From positions 1 to 26,285 of the forward strand of contig LCOP01000021.1 in NCBI GenBank assembly GCA_000996605.1: a stretch of DNA of 26,285 bases. Direction: 5' to 3'. Made by a program: the position numbers and the translations under genes. Shown one piece after another: positions 13,787 to 20,359 of the stretch. Under the pieces are notes generated by a model. That model saw nothing but the letters and a program-made list of their open reading frames with translations, searched no databases and was not told the origin of the DNA. Numbering within the stretch: position 1 is the stretch's first letter; the number at the start of each line of letters is the position of its first letter. This stretch comes from Parcubacteria group bacterium GW2011_GWA1_47_8. GTDB taxonomy: Bacteria; Patescibacteriota; Minisyncoccia; Phycocordibacterales; UBA1550.

Positions 13787-14860
13787 ATGAAAGAAATTAA
13801 TACAGAAAAGCTGGTCATGGGGTTTTGGGCAAAGCTTCCTAAGCCGTTTTTTGCGTTGGCGCCGATGGCGGATGTGACGGACGCGGCGTTTCGGCGAATC
13901 ATTGCGAAGTACAGTCGGCATGGGGAGCCGGGCGGTCTGCCTGAGCCAAGTGAAGCGCTTGTTCACGCTCATTTGGCAGGTGGACGACGGGCAGGCGGAC
14001 CCGATGTGTTTTGGACTGAATTCGTTTCGGCGGACGGACTGGTATCGCGCGGGCGAGAAGCACTTATGCACGACCTCGCCTACACTGAAGGCGAGCGACC
14101 TATCGTAGCGCAGCTCTTTACCGCAAACCCCGACCACATGCGCGAAGCGGCGCGCATTGTCCGCGAGCTTGGGTTCGACGGCATTGATATCAATATGGGC
14201 TGTCCCGACAAAACCATCGAGAAGCAAGGTGCGGGAGCCGCACTCATCAAGGATTTCAAACGCGCACAAGCAGTCATTCGCGCGGCAGAGGAAGGCGCGG
14301 GGAATCTCCCCGTCTCGGTCAAAACGCGCATCGGATACAATACCAATGTGCTGGAAGAATGGCTCGAGGTACTTCTCGAAACGAAACCTGCCGCGATCAC
14401 GATGCACGCACGCACAAGGAAGGAACTCTCGCTCGTACCCGCGCGCTGGGAGGAGGTCGCGCGCGCAGTGAAGATGGCAAAGGGAAGCGGTACGCTCATC
14501 ATCGGCAACGGCGACGTACGCGATCTCGCCGATGCAAGAGAGAAAGCGCTCGCCACTGGCGCCGACGGCGTGATGCTCGGCCGTGCGATATTCGGCAATC
14601 CGTGGCTTTTTGATGCCACGCGTACAACCCCGCCAACGCTTGCGGAAAAATTTGACGTGATGATCGAACACACGCACCTTTTTGAAAATCTTCTCGGAGG
14701 AGTGAAGAGTTTTGCCATCATGAAGAAACACTACAAAGCGTATGCGCACGGGTTCGACGGCGCCAAAGAGCTCCGCATGCGGCTCATGGATGCGGAAAAT
14801 GCTGGCATGGTGGAGCGCATTGCGCGGGAGTTTTTACGCACCGCACCGAATATTGCATAA
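13787..14860 (+). CDS. dus: tRNA-dihydrouridine synthase
   Basis: 357 residues from ATG 13787. This FMN-dependent enzyme reduces uridine to dihydrouridine in the tRNA D-loop. Signatures: FFALAPMADVTDAAFRRII, TEFVSADGL, PIVAQLFTANPDHM, GFDGIDINMGCPDKTIEKQG (catalytic Cys), GAALIKDF, PVSVKTRIGY, ITMHARTRKE, IIGNGDVRDLADA, TGADGVMLGRAIFGNPWLF, then the C-terminal helical domain FAIMKKHYKAYAHGF. Dus subtype is not clear. It is a single-gene unit between repeat copy B and an orphan gene. GC content is higher than that of the flanking repeat. Confidence 0.95.
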   Translation: MKEINTEKLVMGFWAKLPKPFFALAPMADVTDAAFRRIIAKYSRHGEPGGLPEPSEALVHAHLAGGRRAGGPDVFWTEFVSADGLVSRGREALMHDLAYTEGERPIVAQLFTANPDHMREAARIVRELGFDGIDINMGCPDKTIEKQGAGAALIKDFKRAQAVIRAAEEGAGNLPVSVKTRIGYNTNVLEEWLEVLLETKPAAITMHARTRKELSLVPARWEEVARAVKMAKGSGTLIIGNGDVRDLADAREKALATGADGVMLGRAIFGNPWLFDATRTTPPTLAEKFDVMIEHTHLFENLLGGVKSFAIMKKHYKAYAHGFDGAKELRMRLMDAENAGMVERIAREFLRTAPNIA

Positions 14861-14872
14861 AGCATAACTTTG

Positions 14873-14922
14873 TGGTAATATTTTTTCGGTTAGATCATTT
14901 CCTATGATGGAGGAGATAAATC
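14873..14922 (+). promoter_or_regulatory. Promoter and Shine-Dalgarno of orphan gene 1
   Basis: TGG-TAATAT (14873-14881) is about 40 nt before ATG 14923, so the mRNA has a leader. GGAGGAG lies 8 nt upstream of the ATG, a strong Shine-Dalgarno. Confidence 0.55.
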
Positions 14923-15312
14923 ATGAAAGTGTGTCTTGCACGGATCATTAGACGTACGAGGTCGTTTATACCGGAAGACCCCGTCTCTTTTCTTGTCGTT
15001 TTAGAAATCTCGAAAATTTCCCAAGGAAAAGAAAATAATTGTAGCTCGTTGGGAAAACGGAACCGTTCTTTCTTGGTGTATGGGTACAATGTTAGTTGTC
15101 TGTATCGCTGTGTTGCTTATACGTTTAAGACGGAGATGGAGGCAATTCACTGTTTTGATGCTTATTATCACGAACGGCCGTTCCCGAATCTTCACAAAAC
15201 AAGCGATTGGCTTGTGAAGCCGTTGCTCCTTGCGGGGATTCACTGGAGGGATATTTCTGACACGATATGGGTACAGATCAAGGTGTTTCGGCGTATATCT
15301 CTTTGCGTTTAG
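14923..15312 (+). CDS. Hypothetical protein, orphan gene 1
   Basis: 129 residues, not recognised. Basic and rich in aromatics and Ser/Cys (RIIRRTRSF, GKRNRSFLVYGYNVSCLYRC, CFDAYYHERPFPNLHKTSDWL). No signal peptide or membrane helix is clear. The strong Shine-Dalgarno GGAGGAG and its own promoter argue that it is translated. It lies alone between dus and dnaX. It shares this genetic style (leader plus Shine-Dalgarno, small product) with the orphan genes at 16474 and 24785. Confidence 0.55.
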   Translation: MKVCLARIIRRTRSFIPEDPVSFLVVLEISKISQGKENNCSSLGKRNRSFLVYGYNVSCLYRCVAYTFKTEMEAIHCFDAYYHERPFPNLHKTSDWLVKPLLLAGIHWRDISDTIWVQIKVFRRISLCV

Positions 15313-15383
15313 CAACTTCTTTTCTTGCGTCACTCCGATGATTTTTGCGGGGTGGCGCTTTCTCTTTGCGCGTGCGTACTTTC

Positions 15384-15399
15384 TGGTATACTGTGAGCA
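15384..15399 (+). promoter_or_regulatory. Leaderless extended -10 of dnaX
   Basis: TGG-TATACT (15384-15392), 7 nt, ATG 15400; a possible -35 TTTGCG lies at 15365-15370. Confidence 0.7.
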
Positions 15400-16452
15400 A
15401 TGACCGATACCACCCTCTATCGCAAATACCGTCCGCAGACTTTTGACGATGTCATTGGGCAGGAAGCTATCGTTGGGGCGCTTCGGGGCGCGCTCGCGCA
15501 AGGGGTGCTCGCGCATGCGTATCTTTTTGCCGGGTCGCGCGGTACAGGCAAGACTTCGATTGCGCGCATCTTTGCCTCCGAGATTGGTGCTTCGGAGAAC
15601 GACACGTACGAAATTGACGCGGCGTCGAATCGCGGAGTAGATGATATTCGTGCGCTCCGCGAGGCGGTGCGCACGCTCCCGTTTGATTCAAAATACAAAG
15701 TGTACATCATTGATGAGGTACACATGCTTACGAAAGAGGCGTTCAACGCGCTTTTGAAGACACTTGAAGAGCCGCCTTCGCACGTGGTGTTCATTCTCGC
15801 CACCACCGAAGAAGAAAAGCTTCCCGAGACGATTGTGTCGCGCTGTCAGTCGTTTCGTTTCAAAAAGCCGTCTCACGCGACATTGAAAAAGCTCGTGGAA
15901 ACCGTTGCAAAAAAAGAAGGTTATAAGGTGGAGGCATCTTCGGCGGATCTACTCGCGCTCTTGGGCGACGGATCGTTCCGTGACACACTCGGGATTCTTC
16001 AGAAAGTAATCGCGTCGTCAAAAGACAAAGTCGTTTTGCCGGAAGAAGTAGAAATGATTGTCGGCGCGCCGGGGAGTCGTGTCGTGAATGACATCATTCT
16101 CGCGATTGCGGACCGGAAAATAGAGCAGGGTTTGACCGCGCTTGCATGCGCGACGGAAACGGTAGGGGACATGAAGATCCTCCTCGACCTCGTCGTCCGC
16201 AAGGTGCGCTTCGTGCTCCTGCTTCGTTTTGCGCCGGGCATGCGCACGCAAATTCGCGAGGATGTAGCGGAAGAAGACTTTGCACTCCTCGAAAAACTCG
16301 CCAAGGAGGCGACGAAAACACTCGCCTCCCGTGAACTTTCCGAGCTCCTCTCCACCTACCGCGACCTCCGCACCGCTGCCGTCCCCTCGCTCCCTATTGA
16401 GCTTGCGCTGATGCGTATTGTGGATCATACTGATAGTGGTAGCAAAAAGTAG
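15400..16452 (+). CDS. dnaX: DNA polymerase III clamp-loader subunit (gamma/tau), short form
   Basis: 350 residues, AAA+ ATPase of the clamp loader that places the sliding clamp on primed DNA. N-terminal LYRKYRPQTFDDVIGQE, Walker A GSRGTGKT (45-52), EIDAASNRGVDDIRALREAV, Walker B IIDEVH (103-108), LLKTLEEPPSHVVFILATTE, sensor/arginine-finger SRCQSFRFKK, and LLGDGSFRDTLGILQK. The usual Cys4 zinc module between Walker A and EIDAASN is absent: IARIFASEIGASENDTYEID runs straight through. At 350 residues it also lacks the tau C-terminal domains, so it is gamma-like. Domain III follows (EVEMIVGAP...). The leaderless promoter sets the start. Confidence 0.93.
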   Translation: MTDTTLYRKYRPQTFDDVIGQEAIVGALRGALAQGVLAHAYLFAGSRGTGKTSIARIFASEIGASENDTYEIDAASNRGVDDIRALREAVRTLPFDSKYKVYIIDEVHMLTKEAFNALLKTLEEPPSHVVFILATTEEEKLPETIVSRCQSFRFKKPSHATLKKLVETVAKKEGYKVEASSADLLALLGDGSFRDTLGILQKVIASSKDKVVLPEEVEMIVGAPGSRVVNDIILAIADRKIEQGLTALACATETVGDMKILLDLVVRKVRFVLLLRFAPGMRTQIREDVAEEDFALLEKLAKEATKTLASRELSELLSTYRDLRTAAVPSLPIELALMRIVDHTDSGSKK

Positions 16453-16473
16453 CGTCATTCGCGGAGGTGTCCG

Positions 16474-16830
16474 ATGAGCACGCGAGAGTTGTTTCCGTAC
16501 CATTCGATCCACGTACCAAAGAAAGAGTATGAGATTTACGTAGTCGAAGTGTGGCCAAAAATAGGTCGCATAAAGCGCGTGGTGATAATAGCCGATGGGG
16601 TCAAAATAACGTACAGGATATTGAAAGGTAATCTTGAGCCTAAAGAGGAGGGCAACCATATACCTCCTCCGGAGGTTTATCGTGAGATGAGAAGAAGAGC
16701 TATCGCGATTTTTAAGCGCAAGTCAAAAGCGGAGGCGCTTGAAGATTTCTGGCAACGCACCTTGTTCCCTCGCTCCGATGCGTCAGGTTATTATAAGAAG
16801 ATGAAAAAGGAATTTATTTACGACTCATGA
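16474..16830 (+). CDS. Hypothetical protein, orphan gene 2
   Basis: 118 residues, not recognised. It begins MSTRELFPYHSIHVPKKEYE, has a beta-rich start (IYVVEVWPKIGRIKRVVIIA) and a basic helical C terminus (YREMRRRAIAIFKRKSKAEA, then FWQRTLFPRSD). GGAGGTG lies 7 nt before the ATG, a near-perfect Shine-Dalgarno. It starts 21 nt after dnaX, so it may be co-transcribed, and it has its own strong terminator. No membrane segment is seen. Confidence 0.6.
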   Translation: MSTRELFPYHSIHVPKKEYEIYVVEVWPKIGRIKRVVIIADGVKITYRILKGNLEPKEEGNHIPPPEVYREMRRRAIAIFKRKSKAEALEDFWQRTLFPRSDASGYYKKMKKEFIYDS

Positions 16831-16848
16831 AGAGGGCGAAAGGGAGTT

Positions 16849-16880
16849 AAAATCAGCGAGAAATAATTCTCGCTGATTTT
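16849..16880. terminator. Bidirectional terminator after orphan gene 2
   Basis: AAAATCAGCGAGAA-ATAA-TTCTCGCTGATTTT, 14-bp perfect stem ending in T4, followed by GTT. Confidence 0.85.
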
Positions 16881-16994
16881 GTTAGCACTTGTTTTGAGGC
16901 GTATTTCGGGCTAATATAGCCACATGCTGTCGGACACATACTTTTGTGGTACGTTCTTTATTGGCAGAGCAAGGTTATTTTTTGTTGGTAATAT

Positions 16995-17068
16995 TGCGGG
17001 ATCGTCTAATGGCAGGACTCCAGACTTTGACTCTGGCTATCTAGGTTCGACCCCTAGTCCCGCAGCCA
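16995..17068 (+). tRNA. tRNA-Gln (UUG)
   Basis: Acceptor TGCGGGA (16995-17001) pairs with TCCCGCA (17058-17064), then discriminator G and an encoded CCA. The anticodon stem CCAGA/TCTGG encloses loop CTTTGAC with anticodon TTG (Gln). The T arm is CTAGG-TTCGACC-CCTAG. Length is 74 nt with CCA. It is free-standing between a terminator and folD. Confidence 0.95.
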
Positions 17069-17326
17069 AAAAATAGAATCGCCGTTTTCGCCAAAATGCG
17101 GAGCTATGCCTCGCGACGCGACGGGGGTTTCCGAGAGATAACGCCAAGGGTTTTTGAAATCCAAAAGCCCAAAACAAGAGGTAAGATATTATCCTTTTGT
17201 CCATAAAAAGAATTAGGTTAATTTATTGATTGAACATTGGCATAAGGTGCTCGATTTTATTACTGCCTCACGCCGTTCGTATGGTAAGCTACAGAAATTG
17301 GTTACGGAATCCTGATTTTCAAAAAA
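17069..17326 (+). other. Region between tRNA-Gln and folD; no gene seen
   Basis: No convincing reading frame or strong hairpin. It contains a GC-rich patch (CGACGCGACGGGGG) then AT-rich DNA. The folD start has neither a Shine-Dalgarno nor a clear extended -10. Confidence 0.4.
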
Positions 17327-18131
17327 ATGTTTATTGATGGATATAAAATCGCAAAGAAACTTGAAGCGGAGCTTGAGAGCCAGCTCCGGCTTTCTTCGTC
17401 TAAAAAAGTTTGCTTTATTATACTGGGTGGGAATGCGGCGACCGAGCAATTTGTCAAAGTAAAATCGCGCGTGGCGGAGCGGATTGGTCTCGTCGTAGAA
17501 GTGAAGCGATATGCGGGGGTATCTTCGACGGAAGATGCTCGTGTGTTGAAGCAATAACGTGCCGCCTGTTGCACGAGCTGTGCATGAGATATTGCAGGCG
17601 TGTCATATTGACCTTTCCGAAAAGCAAATTGTTGTTGCGGGAATGGGCCGCTTGGTGGGGGAGTCGGTACACTTAATGTTTCAGAGAATGCGAGTGCCGC
17701 ACCGCATCATTGATAATGAAACGAGTGAAGAAGAGAAAAATTTGTTATTCGAAGATGCGGATATTATTGTTTCGGGGATGGGTGTTCCGCGTGCCATCAC
17801 TCCAGCAATGATAAAAGAGGGAGTCATTCTCATTGATGCCGGTACGAGCGAGCAAGTGTCTCCTTTTAAAAACCTATTCCACATAATCCAAAAATTTTGG
17901 CTACGACTTTCTAAAAAATTTTCAAGGTACCCCAGTACCTCTCAAATTTTTAAGTTTGTCTCGCTTAAAATTTTTGGATTCTCTGAGAAAGAGTTTTTAA
18001 AAGGAGACACTGGCAATAAGTTTGTCGGAGATATAGATCCTGCGTGCGGGGACAAGGCGGCATACATGACCCCTGTTCCCGGCGGAGTAGGACCGATCAC
18101 GATCGTGAGCCTTTTGCGGAATTTGTTGTAA
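17327..18131 (+). pseudogene. folD: FolD (methylene-THF dehydrogenase/cyclohydrolase), internal deletion plus in-frame palindromic insertion
   Basis: Part 1 (17327-17557) reads MFIDGYKIAKKLEAELESQL, then FIILGGNAATEQFVKVKSRV AERIGL and YAGVSSTEDA, and hits a stop. Part 2 continues in another frame from about 17551: VPPVARAVHEILQA, QIVVAGMGRLVGESVHLMF, ADIIVSGMGVPRAITPAMIK EG, LIDAGTSEQ, then after the insertion NKFVGDIDP and the signature TPVPGGVGPITIVSLL. About 55 codons, where FolD has its catalytic VQLPLP and KDVDG motifs, are missing at the junction. FolD interconverts one-carbon tetrahydrofolates using NADP. The palindrome at 17855-18011 adds about 50 codons without breaking the frame. 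As written the enzyme is inactive. Confidence 0.85.
17855..18011. mobile_element. Palindromic element inserted in frame in folD
   Basis: Ends are an 18-bp inverted repeat: AGTGTCTCCTTTTAAAAA (17855-17872) and its exact complement at 17994-18011. Inner palindromes are AATCCAAAAATTTTG/TAAAATTTTTGGATT and AAAATTTTCAAGGTACC around CCAG. The 157 bp fold into one long hairpin. Read in the folD frame it codes VSPFKNLFHIIQKFWLRLSK onward without a stop. It is related to the palindrome at 9396-9483. It has no transposase, so any mobility is non-autonomous. Confidence 0.8.
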
Positions 18132-18168
18132 TTGATATTGTAATTGATAATTGCACTCATCAATTGAA
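18126..18168 (+). repeat. 12-bp tandem repeat with weak hairpin after folD
   Basis: TTGTAATTGATA occurs twice in tandem (18126-18149), followed by ATTGCACTCATCAATTGAATTAC, which can pair back with it. A weak terminator is possible. Confidence 0.45.
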
Positions 18169-18190
18169 TTACGGTGACTTCCCCGCTTCC

Positions 18191-18227
18191 TTGATTTTTT
18201 GAAATCTTTGTGGTATTATGGCAACAT
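18191..18227 (+). promoter_or_regulatory. Leaderless promoter with good -35 and extended -10
   Basis: TTGATT (18191-18196), 17-bp spacer ending TGG, TATTAT (18214-18219), 8 nt, ATG 18228. This is the best-formed promoter in the window. Confidence 0.75.
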
Positions 18228-18461
18228 ATGATTGAACTTAAGAAAAAAGTCAAAGAAGGACCGGAACTTATAACTCTTTCTGAATTTCTGGAATCCTACA
18301 ACAAGAACATGCCGGATAGCTTTCCGCGTGCTTCCGCTCCGCTTCTCAAGAAGTTTCAGGATGCGCATGCGACGCTCTTTACTCACGGCGATCTTTGGTC
18401 CCTCGACCAGCATCGCAAAAAGATCATCGATTGGCTTCCCCGCAACAGCGATTCTGCTTAA
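18228..18461 (+). CDS. Small conserved-looking protein of unknown function
   Basis: 77 residues: MIELKKKVKEGPELITLSEF, LESYNKNMPDSFPRASAPLL KKFQDAHATLF, DLWSLDQHRKKIIDWLP. Soluble, helical and charged. The motif FPRAS.LLKKF..LF....LWSLDQHRKK..DWLP looks constrained and I believe similar short proteins occur in other Parcubacteria, but no function is known. The leaderless promoter fixes the ATG at 18228, dropping a GTG six codons earlier that lies inside the -10. Confidence 0.65.
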   Translation: MIELKKKVKEGPELITLSEFLESYNKNMPDSFPRASAPLLKKFQDAHATLFTHGDLWSLDQHRKKIIDWLPRNSDSA

Positions 18462-18526
18462 AAATGACCTCCGATCCTTGTTTTTCGCGAAAGGCACCTG
18501 CTTCCAATGGAACAAGGTGCCGTTTG

Positions 18527-18541
18527 TGGTATCATGTAATT
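18527..18541 (+). promoter_or_regulatory. Leaderless extended -10 of the secreted protein gene
   Basis: TGG-TATCAT (18527-18535), 6 nt, ATG 18542. It rejects a 49-codon in-frame upstream extension overlapping the previous gene. Confidence 0.65.
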
Positions 18542-19396
18542 ATGCGAGCACGATACATTTTAATTTTAACGGTACTATTTGTGGCAGGTTCCGCGCTCAT
18601 TGTTCTTGGGGTCAATAGGAGCAATACAAATACGGAGCCTATTGCTTGCACGATGGAAGCAAAAATATGTCCTGACGGGAGCGCTGTCGGTCGTACGGGA
18701 CCAAAATGCGAATTTGCGGAATGCCCCGAGGCGCTTACACCACCCGCTCCCGTGCCGACTTCGGGAGATGTCATGCTCGGCATAGGCGAAGAAGGAACAG
18801 TCGGGGATTTGCGTATCACCTTCAGTACCTTTGTGCAGGATAGTCGCTGTCCGACAGATGTTGTGTGCATTCAAGCGGGAAGGGTTGTTGCGGGAGTCAT
18901 ACTTTCAACCGCGGCAAACTCCGAAACAAAAAATATGTCTTCGGATGACGCACCGTATCTTTTTGATGGACATCGTGTATCAATCGCTTCTGTCACGCCG
19001 TCACCCGTGAGCACAAAGAAAATCGCGGAGGGCGAGTATCGCGTGGCGTTCCATGTTGCGGTTGCGGAGAACGCAAGTGGAAATAAAAATACCGGAACCA
19101 TCAAGGGGCTGGTCACGCTCTCACCTACATGTCCTGTAGAACGGATGCCGCCGGAACCCCAGTGCGCTCCGAAGCCGTATCAGACGGAAGTAAAAGTATT
19201 TGATGTAAAAGGAAGCAAGATAATCAAATCAACACGGACGGGGAGTGACGGCAGTTTCGCGGTGACGCTTCCTGTTGGAAATTATAAAATCCAAGCGGGG
19301 ACGGAGAACAGGCTTCCGAGCTGTTCGCCTATTGTTGTCACTTTGCCGGCAGAAACTATCTTGGTCGATATCTCGTGTGATACGGGGATTCGTTAA
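18542..19396 (+). CDS. Secreted or membrane-anchored protein with Cys-rich motif and carboxypeptidase-regulatory-like domain
   Basis: 284 residues. N-terminal signal or anchor (MRARYILILTVLFVAGSALI VLG) with no lipobox Cys. Next comes a Cys-rich motif, CTMEAKICPDGSAVGRTGPK CEFAECP, seen in many secreted bacterial proteins and loosely Kazal-like. A proline-rich linker and a beta domain (TVGDLRITFSTFVQDSRCPT DVVCIQAGRV) follow. The C-terminal ~90 residues (GLVTLSPTCPVERMPPEPQC, then VKVFDVKGSKIIKSTRTGSD GSFAVTLPVGNYKIQA) resemble a carboxypeptidase-regulatory-like Ig fold. Its position outside the cell is inferred. Cell-surface interaction or inhibitor roles are guesses. Single-gene unit. Confidence 0.7.
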   Translation: MRARYILILTVLFVAGSALIVLGVNRSNTNTEPIACTMEAKICPDGSAVGRTGPKCEFAECPEALTPPAPVPTSGDVMLGIGEEGTVGDLRITFSTFVQDSRCPTDVVCIQAGRVVAGVILSTAANSETKNMSSDDAPYLFDGHRVSIASVTPSPVSTKKIAEGEYRVAFHVAVAENASGNKNTGTIKGLVTLSPTCPVERMPPEPQCAPKPYQTEVKVFDVKGSKIIKSTRTGSDGSFAVTLPVGNYKIQAGTENRLPSCSPIVVTLPAETILVDISCDTGIR

Positions 19397-19429
19397 GTCA
19401 TCTTGATCCTCGCACAACGAATGTTGTCA

Positions 19430-19444
19430 TGGTATTATGAATAC
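19430..19444 (+). promoter_or_regulatory. Leaderless extended -10 of a 42-codon gene
   Basis: TGG-TATTAT (19430-19438), 6 nt, ATG 19445. Confidence 0.6.
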
Positions 19445-19573
19445 ATGAGAAAAGAAATTCCAAAAGTTCCTCGAGAAAAAAGGAAAGGCACCTATCTTTA
19501 TACTGCGAGTCGCTTGGAGGCAAAGGTGAGAAAGGCAGGGCTGAAGACCGCAAAGAAGGCTCCCAAGAAGTAG
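19445..19573 (+). CDS. Very small basic protein (42 aa)
   Basis: MRKEIPKVPREKRKGTYLYT then ASRLEAKVRKAGLKTAKKAP KK. About 40% Lys/Arg, no hydrophobic segment. The properly spaced extended -10 box argues for expression despite the size. Composition suggests nucleic-acid binding, like a histone-tail-like or ribosome-associated peptide, but this is inference. It is convergent with pcm, 39 bp away. Confidence 0.5.
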   Translation: MRKEIPKVPREKRKGTYLYTASRLEAKVRKAGLKTAKKAPKK

Positions 19574-19612
19574 CTCGGCGGGAAAAATCGAAGCGAATTA
19601 AAAAAGAGCCTT

Positions 19613-20233
19613 TTATTTTTCTCCAATAAGCGGCACGAACACAAAACCGCTATGTTTCTCTGTGGCAATACTTCCATCAGCATTTTTCTCTATCTTTAAA
19701 ATATCATTACCGACGGGGATGACCATTCTGCCACCGACTTTGAGTTGACCAACGAGCGACAGAGGAATTTGTTCCGCCGCCGCGGAAACGAGGATTTTGT
19801 CGAACGGAGCATCTGCGGGCGAGCCAAGCATCTCGCCCGTCTTTTTGATTTCCGCATGTGCGAAATGATAGCGCGCCAGATTCTCTTTTCCCATGGAAAC
19901 CAAAGCAGGAACAATTTCAACACCGATGACCCGCCCTTTTTCCCCGATTATATCCGCAAGGAGCGCAGTCGTAAACCCCGATCCGGATCCGACATCAAGC
20001 ACGTAATCGCCTTTTTGTGCACTGAGGAGCTCTAGCATGAACGCTACGGTAAACGGTTGAGAGATAGTTTGTCCCATGCCGATGGGAAGCGCCTCATCAG
20101 CGTACGCCAAGCTTCGCAGTTCTTCCGATACAAAATATTTGCGGTCGATGTGCTCGAACGCGCGGATGATTGCTGGCGTTTTTAGAACCCCAGTATCTTT
20201 GAGATGCTCAATGAGTGAGGCAAGTGTATTCAT
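19613..20233 (-). CDS. pcm: Protein-L-isoaspartate O-methyltransferase
   Basis: 206 residues, SAM-dependent repair enzyme that methylates isoaspartyl residues in aged proteins. Signatures: RKYFVSEELRSLAYADEALP IGMGQTISQPFTVAFMLELL (substrate and family motif), SAM-binding VLDVGSGSG (78-86), GVEIVPALV, DKILVSAAAEQIP, LKVGGRMVIPVG. Length is normal. TATACT lies 7 nt before the ATG on the minus strand, again a leaderless layout. Divergent from pepN. Confidence 0.95.
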   Translation of the reverse strand: MNTLASLIEHLKDTGVLKTPAIIRAFEHIDRKYFVSEELRSLAYADEALPIGMGQTISQPFTVAFMLELLSAQKGDYVLDVGSGSGFTTALLADIIGEKGRVIGVEIVPALVSMGKENLARYHFAHAEIKKTGEMLGSPADAPFDKILVSAAAEQIPLSLVGQLKVGGRMVIPVGNDILKIEKNADGSIATEKHSGFVFVPLIGEK

Positions 20234-20246
20234 AACGATAAGTATA
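20234..20246 (-). promoter_or_regulatory. Leaderless -10 of pcm
   Basis: On the minus strand TATACT (20246-20241), 7 nt, then ATG at 20233. No clear extended TGN or -35. Confidence 0.5.
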
Positions 20247-20277
20247 CGTTATTCTTCTGATTTCTGTTATGCACAAA

Positions 20278-20301
20278 AAACAGCGTATCGCTACGCTGTT
20301 T
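20278..20301. other. Perfect hairpin between divergent pcm and pepN
   Basis: AAACAGCGTA-TCGC-TACGCTGTTT, 10-bp stem. On the minus strand it is followed by a T6 run, like a terminator, yet it sits upstream of both genes. It may block readthrough towards pcm or act as an operator. Confidence 0.55.
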
Positions 20302-20343
20302 AACTTCCGTGCGGTGAGTTTTTTAGAAATGGCATCAAAAAAG

Positions 20344-20359
20344 TGCTACAATGCTCATC
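20344..20359 (+). promoter_or_regulatory. Leaderless extended -10 that decides the pepN start
   Basis: TGC-TACAAT (20344-20352), 7 nt, ATG 20360. The earlier ATG 20351 lies inside the -10 box and is rejected. Confidence 0.7.
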
